This document shows positions 1 to 11,960 of a stretch of DNA of 64,000 nt, one piece after another (position 1 is the first letter of the stretch; every line of letters starts with the position of its first letter). The notes under the pieces are model-generated. The model had not been told where the DNA came from, made no database searches, and was given only the letters and a program-made list of their open reading frames with translations. The translations under genes and the position numbers were made by a program. The stretch is taken from contig OX419758.1 of assembly GCA_948567375.1 (NCBI GenBank), forward strand, positions 11,909,001 through 11,973,000. The letters are read 5' to 3'. The stretch comes from Lunularia cruciata. Taxonomy: Eukaryota; Streptophyta; Marchantiopsida; Lunulariales; Lunulariaceae.

Positions 1-310
1 TACACACATCTTGCCAAACACACCAGTTACTTCCGGGTCATAGACTGCCAACCGAACCGAACCGGCCTTACCGTCCATACCCATTCTTGCATTCCCTCTA
101 CTGTGAATTTAAATTAATAGAATGGAGTACTCGTCGTTTTCTGAAATGTACACGAACATCAAGAGATGCACCTATAAAGACCTACATGAAAGATTAAAAT
201 CGCTTGGAGAACAGATGAGATTCCGACGCTAGAAACGTTTATACATGTAGCACCAGGTCTTTTCTCGGCGCCAAGTTCCCCAGTAACTTTTTGGTCTCTG
301 AACGTATTCA

Positions 311-570
311 TTATGCACCTTTTAGCTCACCACCATGAGATCTTGTTTCTCCCTTCAACTTGAAAGTTTTGAATATAGAAAGTCCTAGAGCCGTGAATTC
401 CTCAATGGAGCAGAAATATTCAAGGACAGAGCGAGGGACAGCTTCTTTCTAACTAAAATTCTGCTGATGGTAAGACAAGTCAGTACACAGATCGCCCGCC
501 ATTTGTATACTTCTCCTACCCATCTGAATTCATAGCACTCAAGAGCTGCTACCCGCCTTCGTGTACTCAT
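311..570 (-). CDS. Possible exon pieces of an unrecognised host gene
   Basis: On the minus strand an open stretch contains the tryptophan- and tyrosine-rich segment YEFRWVGEVYKWR. A second open frame then begins KEAVPRSVLEYF and ends at a stop at 311-313. The two are in different frames and could be joined by splicing or separated by decay. I do not recognise a family with confidence. The sequence is not similar to the repeats that fill the rest of the window, which is the main reason to list it as low-copy DNA. Exon borders are not resolved. Confidence 0.2.
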
Positions 571-657
571 TTTTTGTTTCCATCACAGGTCCTGCAGTAC
601 AAAGTTCACTGACTTTGACTCGTTGTGTTCTTTTCTTATAGACTCACCTACCTTTTA

Positions 658-737
658 CATTCACATTCTGAAAGGATCTTTGTGTGCTGAGATTTATCAT
701 TCACATTCGGAAGGGATCTACGTGTGCTAAGAAGTCT
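658..737. repeat. Two-copy tandem repeat, 40 bp, across the end of the exon
   Basis: A segment beginning CATTCACATTC is repeated at a spacing of 40 bp (658 and 698), with a handful of mismatches. The second copy overlaps the stop codon and last codons of the minus-strand exon ending at 701, so the duplication copied the end of the coding sequence into its 3' flank. Confidence 0.7.
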
Positions 738-970
738 TGCTTGACAAGCCTTTTATCAACTAGAAACTTCTTATTTTCATCTGTATAACGAACGTACCGA
801 GCATTGATCTTGCTTGGATCAATTTCTCCGTCGTAGATTTGCTGACTCCCCAATTCTTTGAATAGATTCATTCTAGAGGCAGGAACTCTAGGAGCTCTGG
901 CCGTAGTTTCATCCCAAACTGACATGTAGAAAAGTACGGGGAAGTGTCTCAATCTTGCTTGTTTAATCTC
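701..970 (-). CDS. Probable last exon of an unrecognised host gene
   Basis: Reading on the minus strand, a CTGCCTAG acceptor-like sequence at about 971-978 is followed directly by an open frame starting EIKQARLRHFPVLFYMSVWD. It runs about 89 codons to a TGA at 701-703. The product is charged and mixed, without signal peptide, membrane segment or low-complexity runs, and includes ARYVRYTDENKKFLV and ends FLAHVDPFRM. I see no stops or frameshifts, unlike the transposon relics nearby. The function is unknown. The YTDE..KFLV motif recurs in the exon at 63,647-63,970, so the two genes may be related. An upstream exon would lie above 980 but I could not place it. Confidence 0.45.
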   Translation of the reverse strand, partial: EIKQARLRHFPVLFYMSVWDETTARAPRVPASRMNLFKELGSQQIYDGEIDPSKINARYVRYTDENKKFLVDKRLVKQDFLAHVDPFRM

Positions 971-1025
971 CTAGGCAGAAACCACTCAGAGAAGAGGATA
1001 CGCATACCCATAGTGGTATCCTACA

Positions 1026-1135
1026 GAAAGGAGAAATTATCAACCACTCAATCAAAAGATCTAATCTAAAAAGCTCTTCAGAAAGGAGAAATTAACAACC
1101 ACTCAATCAAAAAATCTAATCTAAAAAGCTCTTCA
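1026..1135. repeat. Two-copy tandem repeat, 55 bp
   Basis: Two adjacent units start GAAAGGAGAAATTA at 1,026 and 1,081 and both end AAAAAGCTCTTCA. Only about two bases differ, so the duplication is fairly recent. Confidence 0.85.
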
Positions 1136-2170
1136 TAGTGGTGGTAGACTTCATGCCAAAGGCCTCTCCTTCCTTAAGAGCCTCTTTTACCTTGGCAGCT
1201 AGTCCTTTCTTTGCAAGGATATTTCATCCTGGCGCCATTGCTGATTACATACATCTCTTCCCCAAAAACACAATGCCAACAAAATCCAAAATAGACTCTC
1301 TTTTCTATTCCATGGTACTCTCAATGCTTCATCCTTCCCAGAACCCTTCTCACATTGACTTGCTTGTTCAGAATGTCAAGGGTAACTTCCTTGATAATGT
1401 GCAAATTTCTTGTCTAATTACTCAAACACATTCATGCTGAACATCAAGGGTAACTTCCTTGATTCATTGCAAATTTCCTAAGCAAGTACTCAAACACATA
1501 CTCCTACTACACGATTCCTCACCTCTACTTGAACAAGTATGCAATCAAAGATGTAAGCAAAAGCAACCCAAAGACTAAGAAGAGATGTTTGAGCTGAATA
1601 TTTTGTTTATGAGAGAAGTGGACATTTTTTTGTGGGTCCCAACCCATATATATACAATTTTCTACCTATCAAGCAAAGAAGATCGATGGCTGAGGATGCC
1701 CATAATATCCTAATTGCTCCTACTATACTTAATGCTAATCCTACCTATGGAGCTTATCCTAAGCGCAATTAAGATGTGTCTACCTAACCTCCTTCCTACT
1801 TGAGCTTTGTCCTCTCCCCGTCTGGAATGAGGGCCTACTCTCTGCTCTCTTGATGTCTACAAAGACAATAGGCTCCTGCTACTCTGATATTTAGTTTGGT
1901 TGGGGTGGGTGTCTTTATAGTGGATGATCCTTTGTTTTGCCTTTGATCATGCTGGTGAAGCTTGTCTTTGGCCTACAGAGCAGCATTTTCTTGACACAGA
2001 CCTACATCTTCCCTCTCAAGTACTTCTTGTGCACAAAGGATGCACTCTTCTCTTACCTCTACTTCCCCTATGGCTGGGAATAAAGGGGCTTTCATCGTTT
2101 TTGAACCCTCTGCCATGCTTTTCTTCTAGCTTAAAGGTCTGGCTTTGTGGTTGTAATGCCCAAGGGTGGA
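1136..2170. other. Stretch without recognisable gene
   Basis: About 1 kb of AT-rich DNA with no convincing reading frame. It holds an imperfect direct repeat: a segment containing AAGGGTAACTTCCTTGAT occurs near 1,379 and again near 1,446, each followed by a similar CAAATTTC and ACTCAAACACA context. I see nothing else. Confidence 0.4.
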
Positions 2171-3110
2171 TGTTCACTCCTCCTTGTGAAAATTGGTTGT
2201 TTGGGGAGAAGTTGGGGTTGGGGTAGATTGTACTTCTCCACCTTTTTCTGCACCCTTGTCAAACAAGATGAAAATCAATGTGAAGGATTGCTTGCTCATT
2301 GTAGGCATAGGATCTGGTTGTGGTCTTGCCTCTTTTTCTTCTTGAACTTCTTCTTCTTTGTCCTCTTCTTTCTCCTTCAAGAGTATTCTCCTTGTTCTCT
2401 TGGTGGTCTTTTCCTTGAGCCTGGCAAGGGTAGGGCGTTGTTTCTTGAGTATCAGCTCAGCAGCAGTTTCCTCCTACCCATGCTTCTCAAACCCAAGGTG
2501 TTGTAGGCTTCCTTTACCTCCACATATTTTCCTATGCAAGCAAAATCCACATCAATCTTTGCATATCATCAGCACTCTCTCTTGAGGCTCATCAAAATGT
2601 CCTCCCATGAAGAAGTGGTCCAAGTACTTCTTCTTTGATCAACAATCCCATACTCAAGTAAAAATTAACAACAAAGGGGGAGATAAGAGTTACTCCACTT
2701 TCTTCAATCTTTGATCCTACAAGCTCTCTTATTCTAGCCCAAAACATTGTTGCCCCATTCATAGGTCTTCCTTGGTACAAGTACTCATAGAAGATAGCCT
2801 AACTTTTGCTTAAATAATTTTCTTGCTTGGACTTGAACAACTTCATAATAGATTATTGCAAGATCCTTCTCGTATGATCATTAATTCCAAGGACACGCCA
2901 ATCATTGTTGGTCTTATTGCAACAAAAGGTAGAATTGAATTTCAACTCGAAGGCCAAATTTGGTTTTGTCCATAAGCTATCCAAAGTCATGCCATCTAGG
3001 GGTGAATTCCTAGGCCCTACCAATGCTCTTATGTCCAAGCAAAAAGATTCCCTCTCAAATTGATCAACTTGGGATCCTTGTTGTCATAAATTTCATGGAA
3101 CATAGCATGT
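2170..3110 (-). pseudogene. Decayed transposon-type protein gene, unrecognised family
   Basis: A minus-strand frame can be followed from about 3,110 down to about 2,590 with one frameshift near 3,045 and in-frame stops near 2,853 and 2,807. Recognisable segments are YDNKDPKLINLRGNLFAW, GATMFWARIRELVGSKIEE and SPFVVNFYLSMGLL. A lysine/glutamate-rich segment follows near 2,380-2,200. The composition and decay resemble the coiled-coil gene of family F next door, and it may be the end of the same kind of protein from an adjoining copy. No domain is identifiable, so no function is assigned. Confidence 0.4.
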
Positions 3111-3573
3111 CACTTTATTCACCATTCTCTAACAAGAATCTTGTTATGAACCAACTCCTATTGTTAGTACAAACCCCACTTGACTAATATGGGGGGCTTG
3201 ATTATGAATTATGAAGCATTGTGCATCCTTCATGGCACATACACGATAGCTACTTCCTTTCCGTTTTGTTTTCTCATCATTCGCCACTCTTGTTTACCCT
3301 TTTTCTTCTCTTTGCACAATTACCCTCTCTCAAAACACACAAGTTCAAGCAGAGGTTTCCTGCCAAGGTAGAAGGTAGCATGGCTAATTGGCCTAGATCA
3401 ATTTGGCAAAGGGTGAAGAGATTCTAAGTTTTAGAAAAATATCTATATTGTTGGTTCAACCTTTACAACTGTTTGGTGAGTCATCACTACTTGCACATAT
3501 AAGTAGTTAGCCCAATCAAATGGTCTCAATTATGGTTCTTGATCTATTAGCACCACCTTTATGCGGGTGTTGT

Positions 3574-4310
3574 TGTAACAACCTGGTATATATCACTTTT
3601 GCAATAATCAAGTAAGTAAAGTTTGTTCGTGCAGAGATATGATTTAGAAATGTCTAAATACAAAGTCAAATATCACAATGTAGTCCTTGATTTTGTCTTT
3701 AATCTCTTAGATAGTAACTACACCCAAAAGAGAGTAACAAGGTAGCAACTACACCTAGAAGAGAGTAACAAGCACTAACTCACAATCTAGTCACAACAAT
3801 TTGTCACCCATAATCCAATTCCATCAAATATTTCCAAATAATCTTGATTGTGATGATTTAGATTCTCCTAAAAATGGCACTTCAATGCAAAACTACTTTG
3901 CCTCAATTTTTTGTTCCACCCCTCCATTGAAGGTACAACTTCCTTGATCAAAATTGCTTCACATCAACACTACGCTGCACTTACAATTGCAGACTACTAC
4001 CAACACTACAACTCCTCTCAGATCTAAAAAGGTATTGTTCCAATTGCACTTCACTCAGGATCAAACACACAAAATGAAGATCAAGGTTGTGGAATTCAAC
4101 ATCCAACAAGCACATTGATTTTCACTTTAGAATTATCCACACACTCACAAACACAATCACAATCACAATGTTTATACTCGAAATCAAGCTCAAGCGACAA
4201 GCAATGAAATCAACACTTTGCTTTATCTATTCTAAAAAATTATGAATATTGAACAACAACATAATGCAAATGCTCCCTTTAAATAGTAAAGCACTTGATA
4301 GTTACTGACA
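3574..4310 (-). repeat. LTR of family F (probable 3' LTR, minus-strand element)
   Basis: On the minus strand the segment starts TGTCAGTAACTATCAAG and ends in CCAGGTTGTTACA (3,574). A diverged inverted copy lies at 49,130-49,745, and the two can be aligned over about 600 bp. A TATTTAAA box in minus orientation lies near 4,282, suiting a promoter in the first part of the LTR. Internal coding DNA of the same family lies immediately to the right. The outer borders rest on TG...CA ends only, because no target duplication was found. Confidence 0.5.
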
Positions 4311-4614
4311 ACTATACCGTCTCCTAACAACTCTTCCTACCTGCAGATCCGAAATGACAATGCACCTCTTATATCTGCCTCTTCAAATCTCAAAACTGTT
4401 CCTACTCTAATCTGATGTCTACTTCTTCCTCGGCTTCCAATCCCAAAGTAACCTCACATACTACTCTATCCTTGGGTTTCACAACTACTAATTCTTCTAC
4501 CAATTCTAACACTTCTTCCTCCTAATCTACAATTCCTATCCTAGTTAACCCTTCTACTTCTTTATCTCTTGACCCACTCTTCTCTAATATCTTCAATGGT
4601 AACTTTTAAGATAT

Positions 4615-5590
4615 CTATACTCCTATCTCATCTTCTTTGGGCTTTGCTCTTACATCTTTCCAAAGTTTATCTATCTCTAACTTAACCAAATATAATTTGA
4701 TCGTGATATTATCTTCCACTTCCAATATCTTCCTACCTACACAAGCTCTAAGACTGATCAATAATGAATTCAAATCTTTATCCTTTGCATATCTCCTCCT
4801 AGTTTCCTTTAGCAACAACTTCAACTCGTGCAATCTTGTTTCCTCAATCCGCACACAGGCTTTTGTACTTAGCATTGCATTCATCTTCATTACGATCTCC
4901 TTCAATGACTCGAGTCTCATCCTTCTCTCACGTTCTCAATCGGCCAGCCAATCTTCCCTATACATCACCAGTTCTGCCTCAAATTTTGTTTTCACCATCT
5001 CCTTCTCCTTCTCTTTCTGAACAATCTTCTCTTCCAGATTACAAAGTAACTCCCGCAATCTCTCTTCCTCTCTATATCTCACTGTCAACTCTCTTTGCCA
5101 AAGATGCGTCTTCTCTTCTACATTCTCCATCACTCTATTGAGCTCTTGCTCTTTCTGTGCTACTCTTGCGATAGCATGGATGATTTCTAATTGTGAATCA
5201 ACAAACTATTGGTTCAAGATTTCATACTCAACTATTTATCTTTCATTTGCTATGACATTTTGCTCTATTACTCGCTCTTTACTTCCCACTTCCTTCTTTA
5301 AATTTTCAATTACTTGATTCTGTACTACTGCATCTACTTGTAGTACTTCCCTCTGCTCCTCACCTTGGGTTATGGTCTCCTTCAACTCCAAGTTCTCTTT
5401 TTCTAATCTTGCCAACACCTGCAACACAGTCTTCACCTCTAGACATTTCAACTGCATATCTTTCTTCTTCTCCTCTAACTTCACTAACAACGGGCATACA
5501 ACATCCCGCAAATACTCTACTCCTTTGCTATGTTTTACCTTGACTTGCAGGTTTTTCACCTTCTTTGCTTCTTCTTCACTGGACACTCTT
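4615..5590 (-). pseudogene. Family F coiled-coil protein, C-terminal part
   Basis: Three consecutive minus-strand frames (5,586-5,236, 5,133-4,936, 4,920-4,615) encode long heptad-like, lysine/glutamate/leucine-rich helices, for example ARLEKENLELKETI and CNLEEKIVQKEKEKEMVK. Stops and small shifts separate them. Together they look like one protein with an extended coiled coil. A similar coiled-coil frame lies beside the other F LTR at 49,760-50,340, in the same orientation relative to the LTR, so it belongs to the element. It could act as a structural (gag-like) protein, but no gag motif or zinc knuckle is visible and that is speculation. Confidence 0.45.
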
Positions 5591-6970
5591 CTTCTCAGCC
5601 GCAGTCACCTTATTGGGATGGATTCTTCACTCCCCAAACTTCCGCTCTTCACTTCTCTTCTTCTACTCTGTCCCGCCTCATACGTCACCTTCCTTCTAGA
5701 AAGGACTACTCTTTGAATGATCACCCTCTTTTCCTCCTTCTCTAGAACTTCATCTTCTTGTCTCGGGTTACATTCTTTTGCTATTTCCAGCTTTTATTCT
5801 TCCTCCTTTGGTACTAGCTTCCTCTTCACTCTCGCTGCTTGCTTCACCACACTTCAACTTGAGTTTTGGTTCTTCCTCCTTCTTCAAGTCTTCTGACTTG
5901 TACTTAGCTTTGCCTTTTGATTCTTCACCTAACAACACGATTACCACCAGGTCTTTCCTCGGGTTTACCTTCTTGGTCTTCCAAGGTCTCGTCGCTGCTA
6001 CTTCTTCTTCTTCTTCTCATCTACTCCTCTTCTTTGACTTTGGAGTATTCACCTTCAACCACATGCTTTGCCCTGTCTGCACGTAGTACTTGTCACTGCA
6101 CTAATTTGCAAAATGTATTGCTGCTCCTCCGCATAAGCATCTTTTCTCAAGTCAGGATGGAAGTGTGACACCATCTTGTGTCTCTCTGCCGCATTCAGCA
6201 AATTCAATCCCAAGTAGAAATGGACTGCAAACATCACAATGTAATGCGGAGGCAACCTGTCCTACAAGTTCCACACCATTTGCTCGTACGTTGATGAAAA
6301 AACTTTGCCCAATTGATTGGCTCCCCTGCAAACATCTTATGAAAGAACACCATTTGATGTTTCATCACATAAGTAGTTCAGTCCATGTTGAAGATAACCA
6401 TCATTGCTCCTATGATGCCTCTCCTCACAGGGTCCTTGTAGCTCTCAACTTTGTAGCCATTCTTTATGCACTTTGAAGAAAATGTGTCTCTCACTTCTTG
6501 GGTTTCTTTAGTTACCTCTCCTTTCCCCAAGAACATGGCTCCCTGCTCCTCACCCGCCTCTCTTCTGAGTACTAACCTCCAATCCGGTCCAGCAAGCCGG
6601 ATTTCCTATCTTACCTTCTTCCTTGGGTCCATCAAGACATTTACTCTCAATGATCTTGGTCATGAAACCTGGAAAACTAAGGTTCTAGTTCCATGCCAAG
6701 AATGTGATCTGAAGCCTGCTCAAGACTTTGATTCTTGCGATGCCAGCTAATATCTAAATTGCATGATTTCTCATTGTGAATTTTGAGTTCTTCTTCCCAC
6801 CTCCCATCTTACTCTCTTCCACTATGGGTTGGTGGCTACTCTTCTGACTGATTCTTGGACTAACTCCCCTAAGTTCCTCTCGACACACTAGTGCATCTCT
6901 TCTTACACTTCCTTTTCCACGATCTCCCTCAGGACAACTCCTTAATGGTGATGGAAAACTACTTGTCATC
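5590..6970 (-). pseudogene. Family F protein, N-terminal and acidic part
   Basis: On the minus strand, broken frames continue the F coding region upstream. They include RRGIIGAMMVIFNMD (about 6,430-6,385), HKMFAGEPINWAKFF (about 6,340) and a better kept stretch at 6,255-6,055 with FYLGLNLLNAAERHKMVSHF. Below that, to 5,590, the sequence is rich in Arg, Glu and Lys with stops in every frame. The helical N-terminal domain followed by a charged region and coiled coil suggests one long protein. I do not recognise the family. A probable in-frame stop (TGA) interrupts the conserved part near 6,388. Confidence 0.4.
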
Positions 6971-7403
6971 TCTTTGTCTTGATCTTGATTCTTATAGAGG
7001 CACGCTTCCTCCGTCTTTCTTCACTTTGAGTTTCCACCGAGAAATCACACCTTCTTCATGCTCTTGTCATTGTCAATTTTCTCCCGCTCATAGGCCAGCC
7101 AGTTTTGTGTGCAGTAGTGAGAACTTTGTCTTCTGATACAAAGTCACTTTTCCTTGGGTTACAACCCGAAGACACCATTCTTCACCTTCTGATGTCATAT
7201 AGGTGCAATATGACTTCATTTGTACACTTCTTCTTCACAAATACAAAAAAAAACAAAATGTGGGTACCACAGTTGCTCCAAGCCAAGGGCTTTCTAGGGT
7301 AAATGATATTTTTGGCCTAAGGTCTTCCCAAGGCAAAGGTCTGCCTTCAAGGCAAAGACCTTCCAAGGCAAATGGTTCCCTCATCGAAGGTTGTCTATGT
7401 TGA

Positions 7404-7757
7404 CCATTACTTGTTGATGGTCAGATTTTGTGTTTGGGGTACTAACTACATGGTAGAGCCCACTATCACTAAGTGTCATTTGCACCATCAGATGTGCCAT
7501 TAACAAGACCATTAGGGTTGGAGACAAGGGGATATAATTTTGAAGTGCAGCTCCAAAGAGCTCACTTCTCTGATGTCGAGCCTTCGAGTTCTTGGTTATG
7601 GTGGATAGAGGCCGACAAGCATCACCTGGATTCTCTCAGCTAGAGTGGGTGTAGCTTGACTTTAATCAATGCCTAGTTGTTGGCCAATTATTAAGTGATA
7701 GATCAAGTACTAATTTGATTGAGTGTGAGTCAAGTTGTGTAAACAAATTGATTACAT
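7404..7757 (+). repeat. Truncated 5' LTR of the composite element E5
   Basis: From TTGTTGATGGTCAGATTTTG onward the sequence aligns with the LTR at 33,710-34,258 and with the split LTR at 46,092-46,555 plus 38,192-38,289. It includes the shared blocks AAGTGCAGCTCCAAAGAGCT and GATTCTCTCAGCT. The first third of the LTR is missing. It ends near TTGATTACA at 7,757. It is in the same orientation as the E5 protease, RT and integrase, so it is taken as the 5' LTR of that element. Confidence 0.6.
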
Positions 7758-9668
7758 CAAAGAAGTGATTCTTATCTAATTACATCAGAGAAGTAAGGTC
7801 AAGGATACCACCAAGCCTTGTTGATTGTTTGTAGCTTGATCATGTTCCAAAGATTCAAAGATTTCCTAAGAGTGATTGTGTGTAGGAAGTCTTTGAATTG
7901 GTGCAAATTTGGTAGTGATACAAGTGTGCGGGACCCTTGGTCAAATTTTGAGCAAAGAGAAGCATTTTTCAAGCCGTAGTTGTGATTTCGAGAGCAAGAA
8001 GTGAAGGAAAGACCAATTAGGCTTCAAGGCATAGGGCTGTGGGCTATGAAGGCCTAGAAGGGCCAACAAGTCAGGTTGCTAGCACGAGGCTAGCTAGTTT
8101 AGAGTAGATTTTGGTCATTGTTTGGCAAAATCTACCCACCTTGCTAGATTATGCTCAATAAGGTTTGACCCCTAGATCTTTAGTTTCTAGTTTTATGCCC
8201 TAGAAAATTGGTCTACCCTCACTTTTTGTTCGAATGATTGTTCCATTATTATTCATACACCTATATAACTTTGGATAGTAGAGACAATTTGATCCTATTC
8301 TTGGTGATCCTAGTAGCTTAGGAGATAAATAACTCATATTATATCAAATGCCAAATGGTGGTAGAGTTAATTCAATATTGCTTTATGAGATGGAGAGCTT
8401 TTGTTGAATGTCTTGTGATTTGGACCCCTCCATTCTCTGCTTCCTATTTTTGCACCATGTTTGTGTGAGGTGCCCTGACTTTAGAACATTGGTGCTTTGG
8501 TGTGCTCTTGGTAGTGAGGCTAGAGTGATGACCAATCAAACTACTTGTGTTTCTATCTGGTGAAGTAAGAAGTAATGACCTATAGACCGTTGTCACAGGG
8601 ATTGTATGGTCTCAAGAATGCATCGGGCACCTAATTGCTCGCACTTAGACTTCACAATTTTGCAATAGCACGAGTAGCATGCATACATTTTGATAGTTAA
8701 AACTATGAACTTATAATGAATATTGGGCCAATACAACAACACCTATTGCTGAGTTTCTTTTATTCCTTCTTGGTTGCAACAATTGCTACAATGTGTTTCA
8801 GTTTCTTACAATTATTGCCTAAAGGCTTTGTTGAACATTCAATAGTTGTGTATCACTGAGCTCCTAATAACTAATGACTATAGTCCAAAAAGTCACAACT
8901 TACTCTTGTCCTTTCCCTCAATTGATTGTGGTATTACCAGTCCCTATTTCCCTTGGACCTCCTTTTCTATTGTTCTTTGATTTCTTCTTCTTCTTGACCT
9001 TTCTCTTTGTTTCTTGCTGGTTCAATTTCTCTCCTCCCCACCAATTTCCTTTCATTCTAAAATAACACCCAATGCATCATCAATCCTCTCCTCCTCACAA
9101 GGCTCCTTGAACTCATTTCTAATAGAGTTGTGGGTGAATAAAAAGACATCAAAGACACTTCCATAGTCATTTGTGTGAAATGAAACTCAAACATATGTTT
9201 TAGTATCTAATCTGATATCTGATCAATCAAAACAAGGAAAATTTCCTTTCATTTACAAATAGACAAGCTGGATAGACAAGACAACAAGAAAATACAATAA
9301 ATGGATACACATGAGAGTTCTAAGGAGTCCACAAGATGGGAGCACATTTTCATAGAGTTGTTTAGAGAATAAGACTTTTGAGAGATGAGTTACTTGACTG
9401 ACAACAACTTCAAACTTTACATTGATGCTATAGATTACTATAGATTACTTGAATAGGAAACACTTGGACAAAACTATGATAACGCAATAAGTTTAAATGA
9501 AAGGATTTGATATTGAATATATAATTAGGAACATGTAGTGTTGAAGTCAAGCATAAATTTAGTAATGAGAAGATAAAAAATTATGGCTAGTGATTGCAAT
9601 TTTGAAGTTGATGAGTGATTGACCTTGAATACAATACAACAAAGGAAAACATTGACGACGATGTGGTC
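7758..9668. other. Presumed E5 leader, no gene seen
   Basis: About 1.9 kb downstream of the truncated LTR. No frame of useful length and no clear primer-binding site directly after the LTR. By position it should be leader and start of gag, but decay or replacement has removed any recognisable motif. Confidence 0.3.
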
Positions 9669-10350
9669 TATGAGCCTGCCTGTCGCTCACTCAAGATGAA
9701 CCTCTAATGGCCATTATGGTAGCACAACATGGACTAAGAATGCAAGGAACCCCAACTCCATCATACTCCTCCAAGGCTAACATTCCAAGACTCAAGACAT
9801 TGCTCACCCTAAACTCAATGAGAGAGAGATAATTACAAATGAAAGGATGATGAGTACCTCCTCACCTCTAGTTTATATACTTGTGAAATAGTACGCACCA
9901 AAGTTACTAATTATTGGAGTAACTCAAGTTACTAGGCTAAAAGTCAAGTAAAGTGAAAAAGTAAAAAGGAATATCCATCCACATGGGCATATTCCACTAA
10001 GCATGTAATCTTATCTTGACCCAACCACTAAGTTAAGGATTCATTCACATGGCTATCCTTGGACTATAGAACAATCCAAAACAAAACTGCTTGTGGGCCC
10101 AAGAGTTCTCAACTCTTTTCTCAAACCCAAACACCTAGGAATAATACTAAGTCAACACACTAGAATCCAAAATAGTGGTGCTCATCTTTTCCACTTCCTC
10201 TAAAATAAGGTCCCCACTTATCTTAGCTATGAATAACTTAGCTAATCATGACTAATATAGAACCATCCTTTATCCCTTTATAAATAATATCTCTCAAGTA
10301 TTTGTAATACTAAGCTAAATATCATAATACCACAACTATGCTCACACCCT
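9669..10350 (-). repeat. Old solo LTR of the E1 family
   Basis: In minus orientation it aligns along its whole length with the 679-bp LTRs of E1, E2 and E3, but with many differences. It keeps a segment of about 17 bp (AAGCATGTAATCTTATC region near 10,000) that the young LTRs lack. Its outer terminus near 10,350 is degraded (CTCACACCC in place of ACAAATGGGTGTTACA). No internal region adjoins it, as expected for an LTR left after recombination. Confidence 0.75.
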
Positions 10351-11240
10351 TCATGACATGGAAGGGGTATTTCAGGACTGAGAGGGTCCACCAATGGACA
10401 ACTACCATGAGTTGAAGAGAGCTCACTTAGAGGAGATCAAGAATGGAGACAATATTGGTCTCCACATTATGTCTCTATCACTTTAGGCTCAGTTTCTAAG
10501 GGTAGATCAACTGTGCCCACGAGTTCTAGCTTTAGTAGCATTGGTGAACCTCTTGGTGATGGTGCTACTATGAGTGGAGGTACTATTACAAGAGGTGGTG
10601 TATTATCGAGGTTTAACCCCATGGTGGAGTTCTTGTATGAGGGAAAACTACCAATGAGTGCGGATTGACAAGATGAGTTGCTTGTAGGAGTTCTAGTGGA
10701 AGGCTTGAGAGTGCCTATGTGAGGCATACGCTTGCATGAGATGGCCGATCAATTTTATTTATGGAGTTACTAAGGTCCAATCAATCTAGTTATAGTATGG
10801 GATACTAGACAGGAAGTCATGACATAAAGTCCATGATGCTACATTGTTAAAGGCTACTTTGCGTATTTTGGCAGCGATCTTTGGTTTGGCTGAGTGTATT
10901 GAGCTCAACATGGTAGAATAAAGAGTGGTGATATTTGGATTTGGTAAGGAGACCTCATCCACAACTTTTACTTCTTCTAGAGCATAGCAGTGTGCACCAT
11001 GCCATGTTGGTTTCAGAGGATAGGCTGGATAGCCTAGATCCTATGGAGCAAGTGGAGGGCCTACCGTAGTTAGACCCTTACCTTTATTTTGGGGTCAGCA
11101 ATAGTCAGTGAGTGGTGGTGTTGCTTGTTGGGCTTGTGGTGGACCTGACCATAGGAGAGAGTGCACTCAGGGCAGCGGACCTCATACTTCAGGTGCATCA
11201 TAGCCAACATAAAGACAATGTGATTTGGACAAATTTGGTC
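10351..11240 (+). other. E5 internal segment, presumed gag remnant
   Basis: DNA between the old solo LTR and E1. It would be continuous with 19,043 onward before E1 inserted, because the 4-bp target GGTC is duplicated on both sides. Frames are short and broken, and I see no zinc knuckle or gag motif. Assignment to gag rests only on position upstream of the protease. Confidence 0.3.
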
Positions 11241-11919
11241 TGTAACACCCATTTGTGCATGTGTGTGGTATTGTGATATTTAGCTTGGTATTACAAGTAC
11301 TTAAGAGATATTATTTATATAGAGATAAAGGATGGTTCTATATTAGTCATGGTTAGCTAAAGTTAGTCATAGCTAAGATAGATGGGACCTTACTTTAGAG
11401 GAAGTAGAAAAGATGAGCACCACTATTTTGGATTTTAGTGTGTTGACTTGGTATTATTCCTAGGTGTTTGGCTTTGGGGAAAGAGTTGAGAACTCTTGGG
11501 CCCGCAAGCCTTTTTGTTTTGGATTCTTCTTTAGTCCAAGGATAGCCCATGTGAAGGAATCCTTGCTTTAGTGGTTGGGTCAAGATAAGGGGAATATGCC
11601 CATGTGAATGGATATTCCTTTCTACTTTTTGACTTTACTTGACTTTTAGTCTAGTAACTTGAGTTACTACGGTAATTAGTAACTTTGGTACGTAACTATT
11701 TCACAAGTATATAAACAAGGAGTGAGGAGGTACTCATCATCCTTTCATTTGCAACTATCTCTCTCTCATTGAGTTCTCTAGTGAGCAATGTCTTGAGTCT
11801 TGGAGTGTTAGCCTTGGAGGAGTATGATGGAGTTGGGGTTCCTTGCCTTCTTAGTCCATGGTGCGCTACCATAATAGCCATCAGAGGTTCATCCTGAGTG
11901 AGAGACAGGCCGGCTCACA
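11241..11919 (+). repeat. E1 5' LTR
   Basis: 679 bp, TG...CA ends, same length as the 3' LTR. It should contain the U3 promoter, R and U5. It lacks the roughly 17-bp segment kept in the three older LTRs of this family in the window. Confidence 0.95.
11708..11715 (+). promoter_or_regulatory. TATA box of the E1 LTR
   Basis: TATATAAA lies about 210 bp before the LTR end and is preserved in all three young copies. Transcription would begin about 30 bp downstream, near 11,740, which would define U3 and R. The start site is inferred from spacing only. Confidence 0.55.
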
Positions 11920-11923
11920 TTTT

Positions 11924-11941
11924 TGGTTCCGTTGCCGGGAC
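11924..11941 (+). other. Primer-binding site, tRNA-Glu
   Basis: TGGTTCCGTTGCCGGGAC begins four bases after the LTR. It is the complement of the 3' end of plant tRNA-Glu (GTCCCGGCAACGGA plus ACCA), an 18-base match by my knowledge of that tRNA. It would prime minus-strand cDNA. The same site is present in E2 (38,973-38,990) and E3 (58,994-59,011). Confidence 0.8.
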
Positions 11942-11960
11942 CTCTCTAGAAGGCAAGATA

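Noticed and set aside
1924-2585. Plus-strand frames rich in leucine, phenylalanine and serine
   Set aside because: They lie opposite a lysine/glutamate-rich minus-strand frame, and their composition is that expected from the reverse complement of AAG/GAG codons.
4637-6086. Plus-strand frames rich in serine and leucine
   Set aside because: Reverse complement of the coiled-coil coding sequence on the minus strand. They have no motif of their own.
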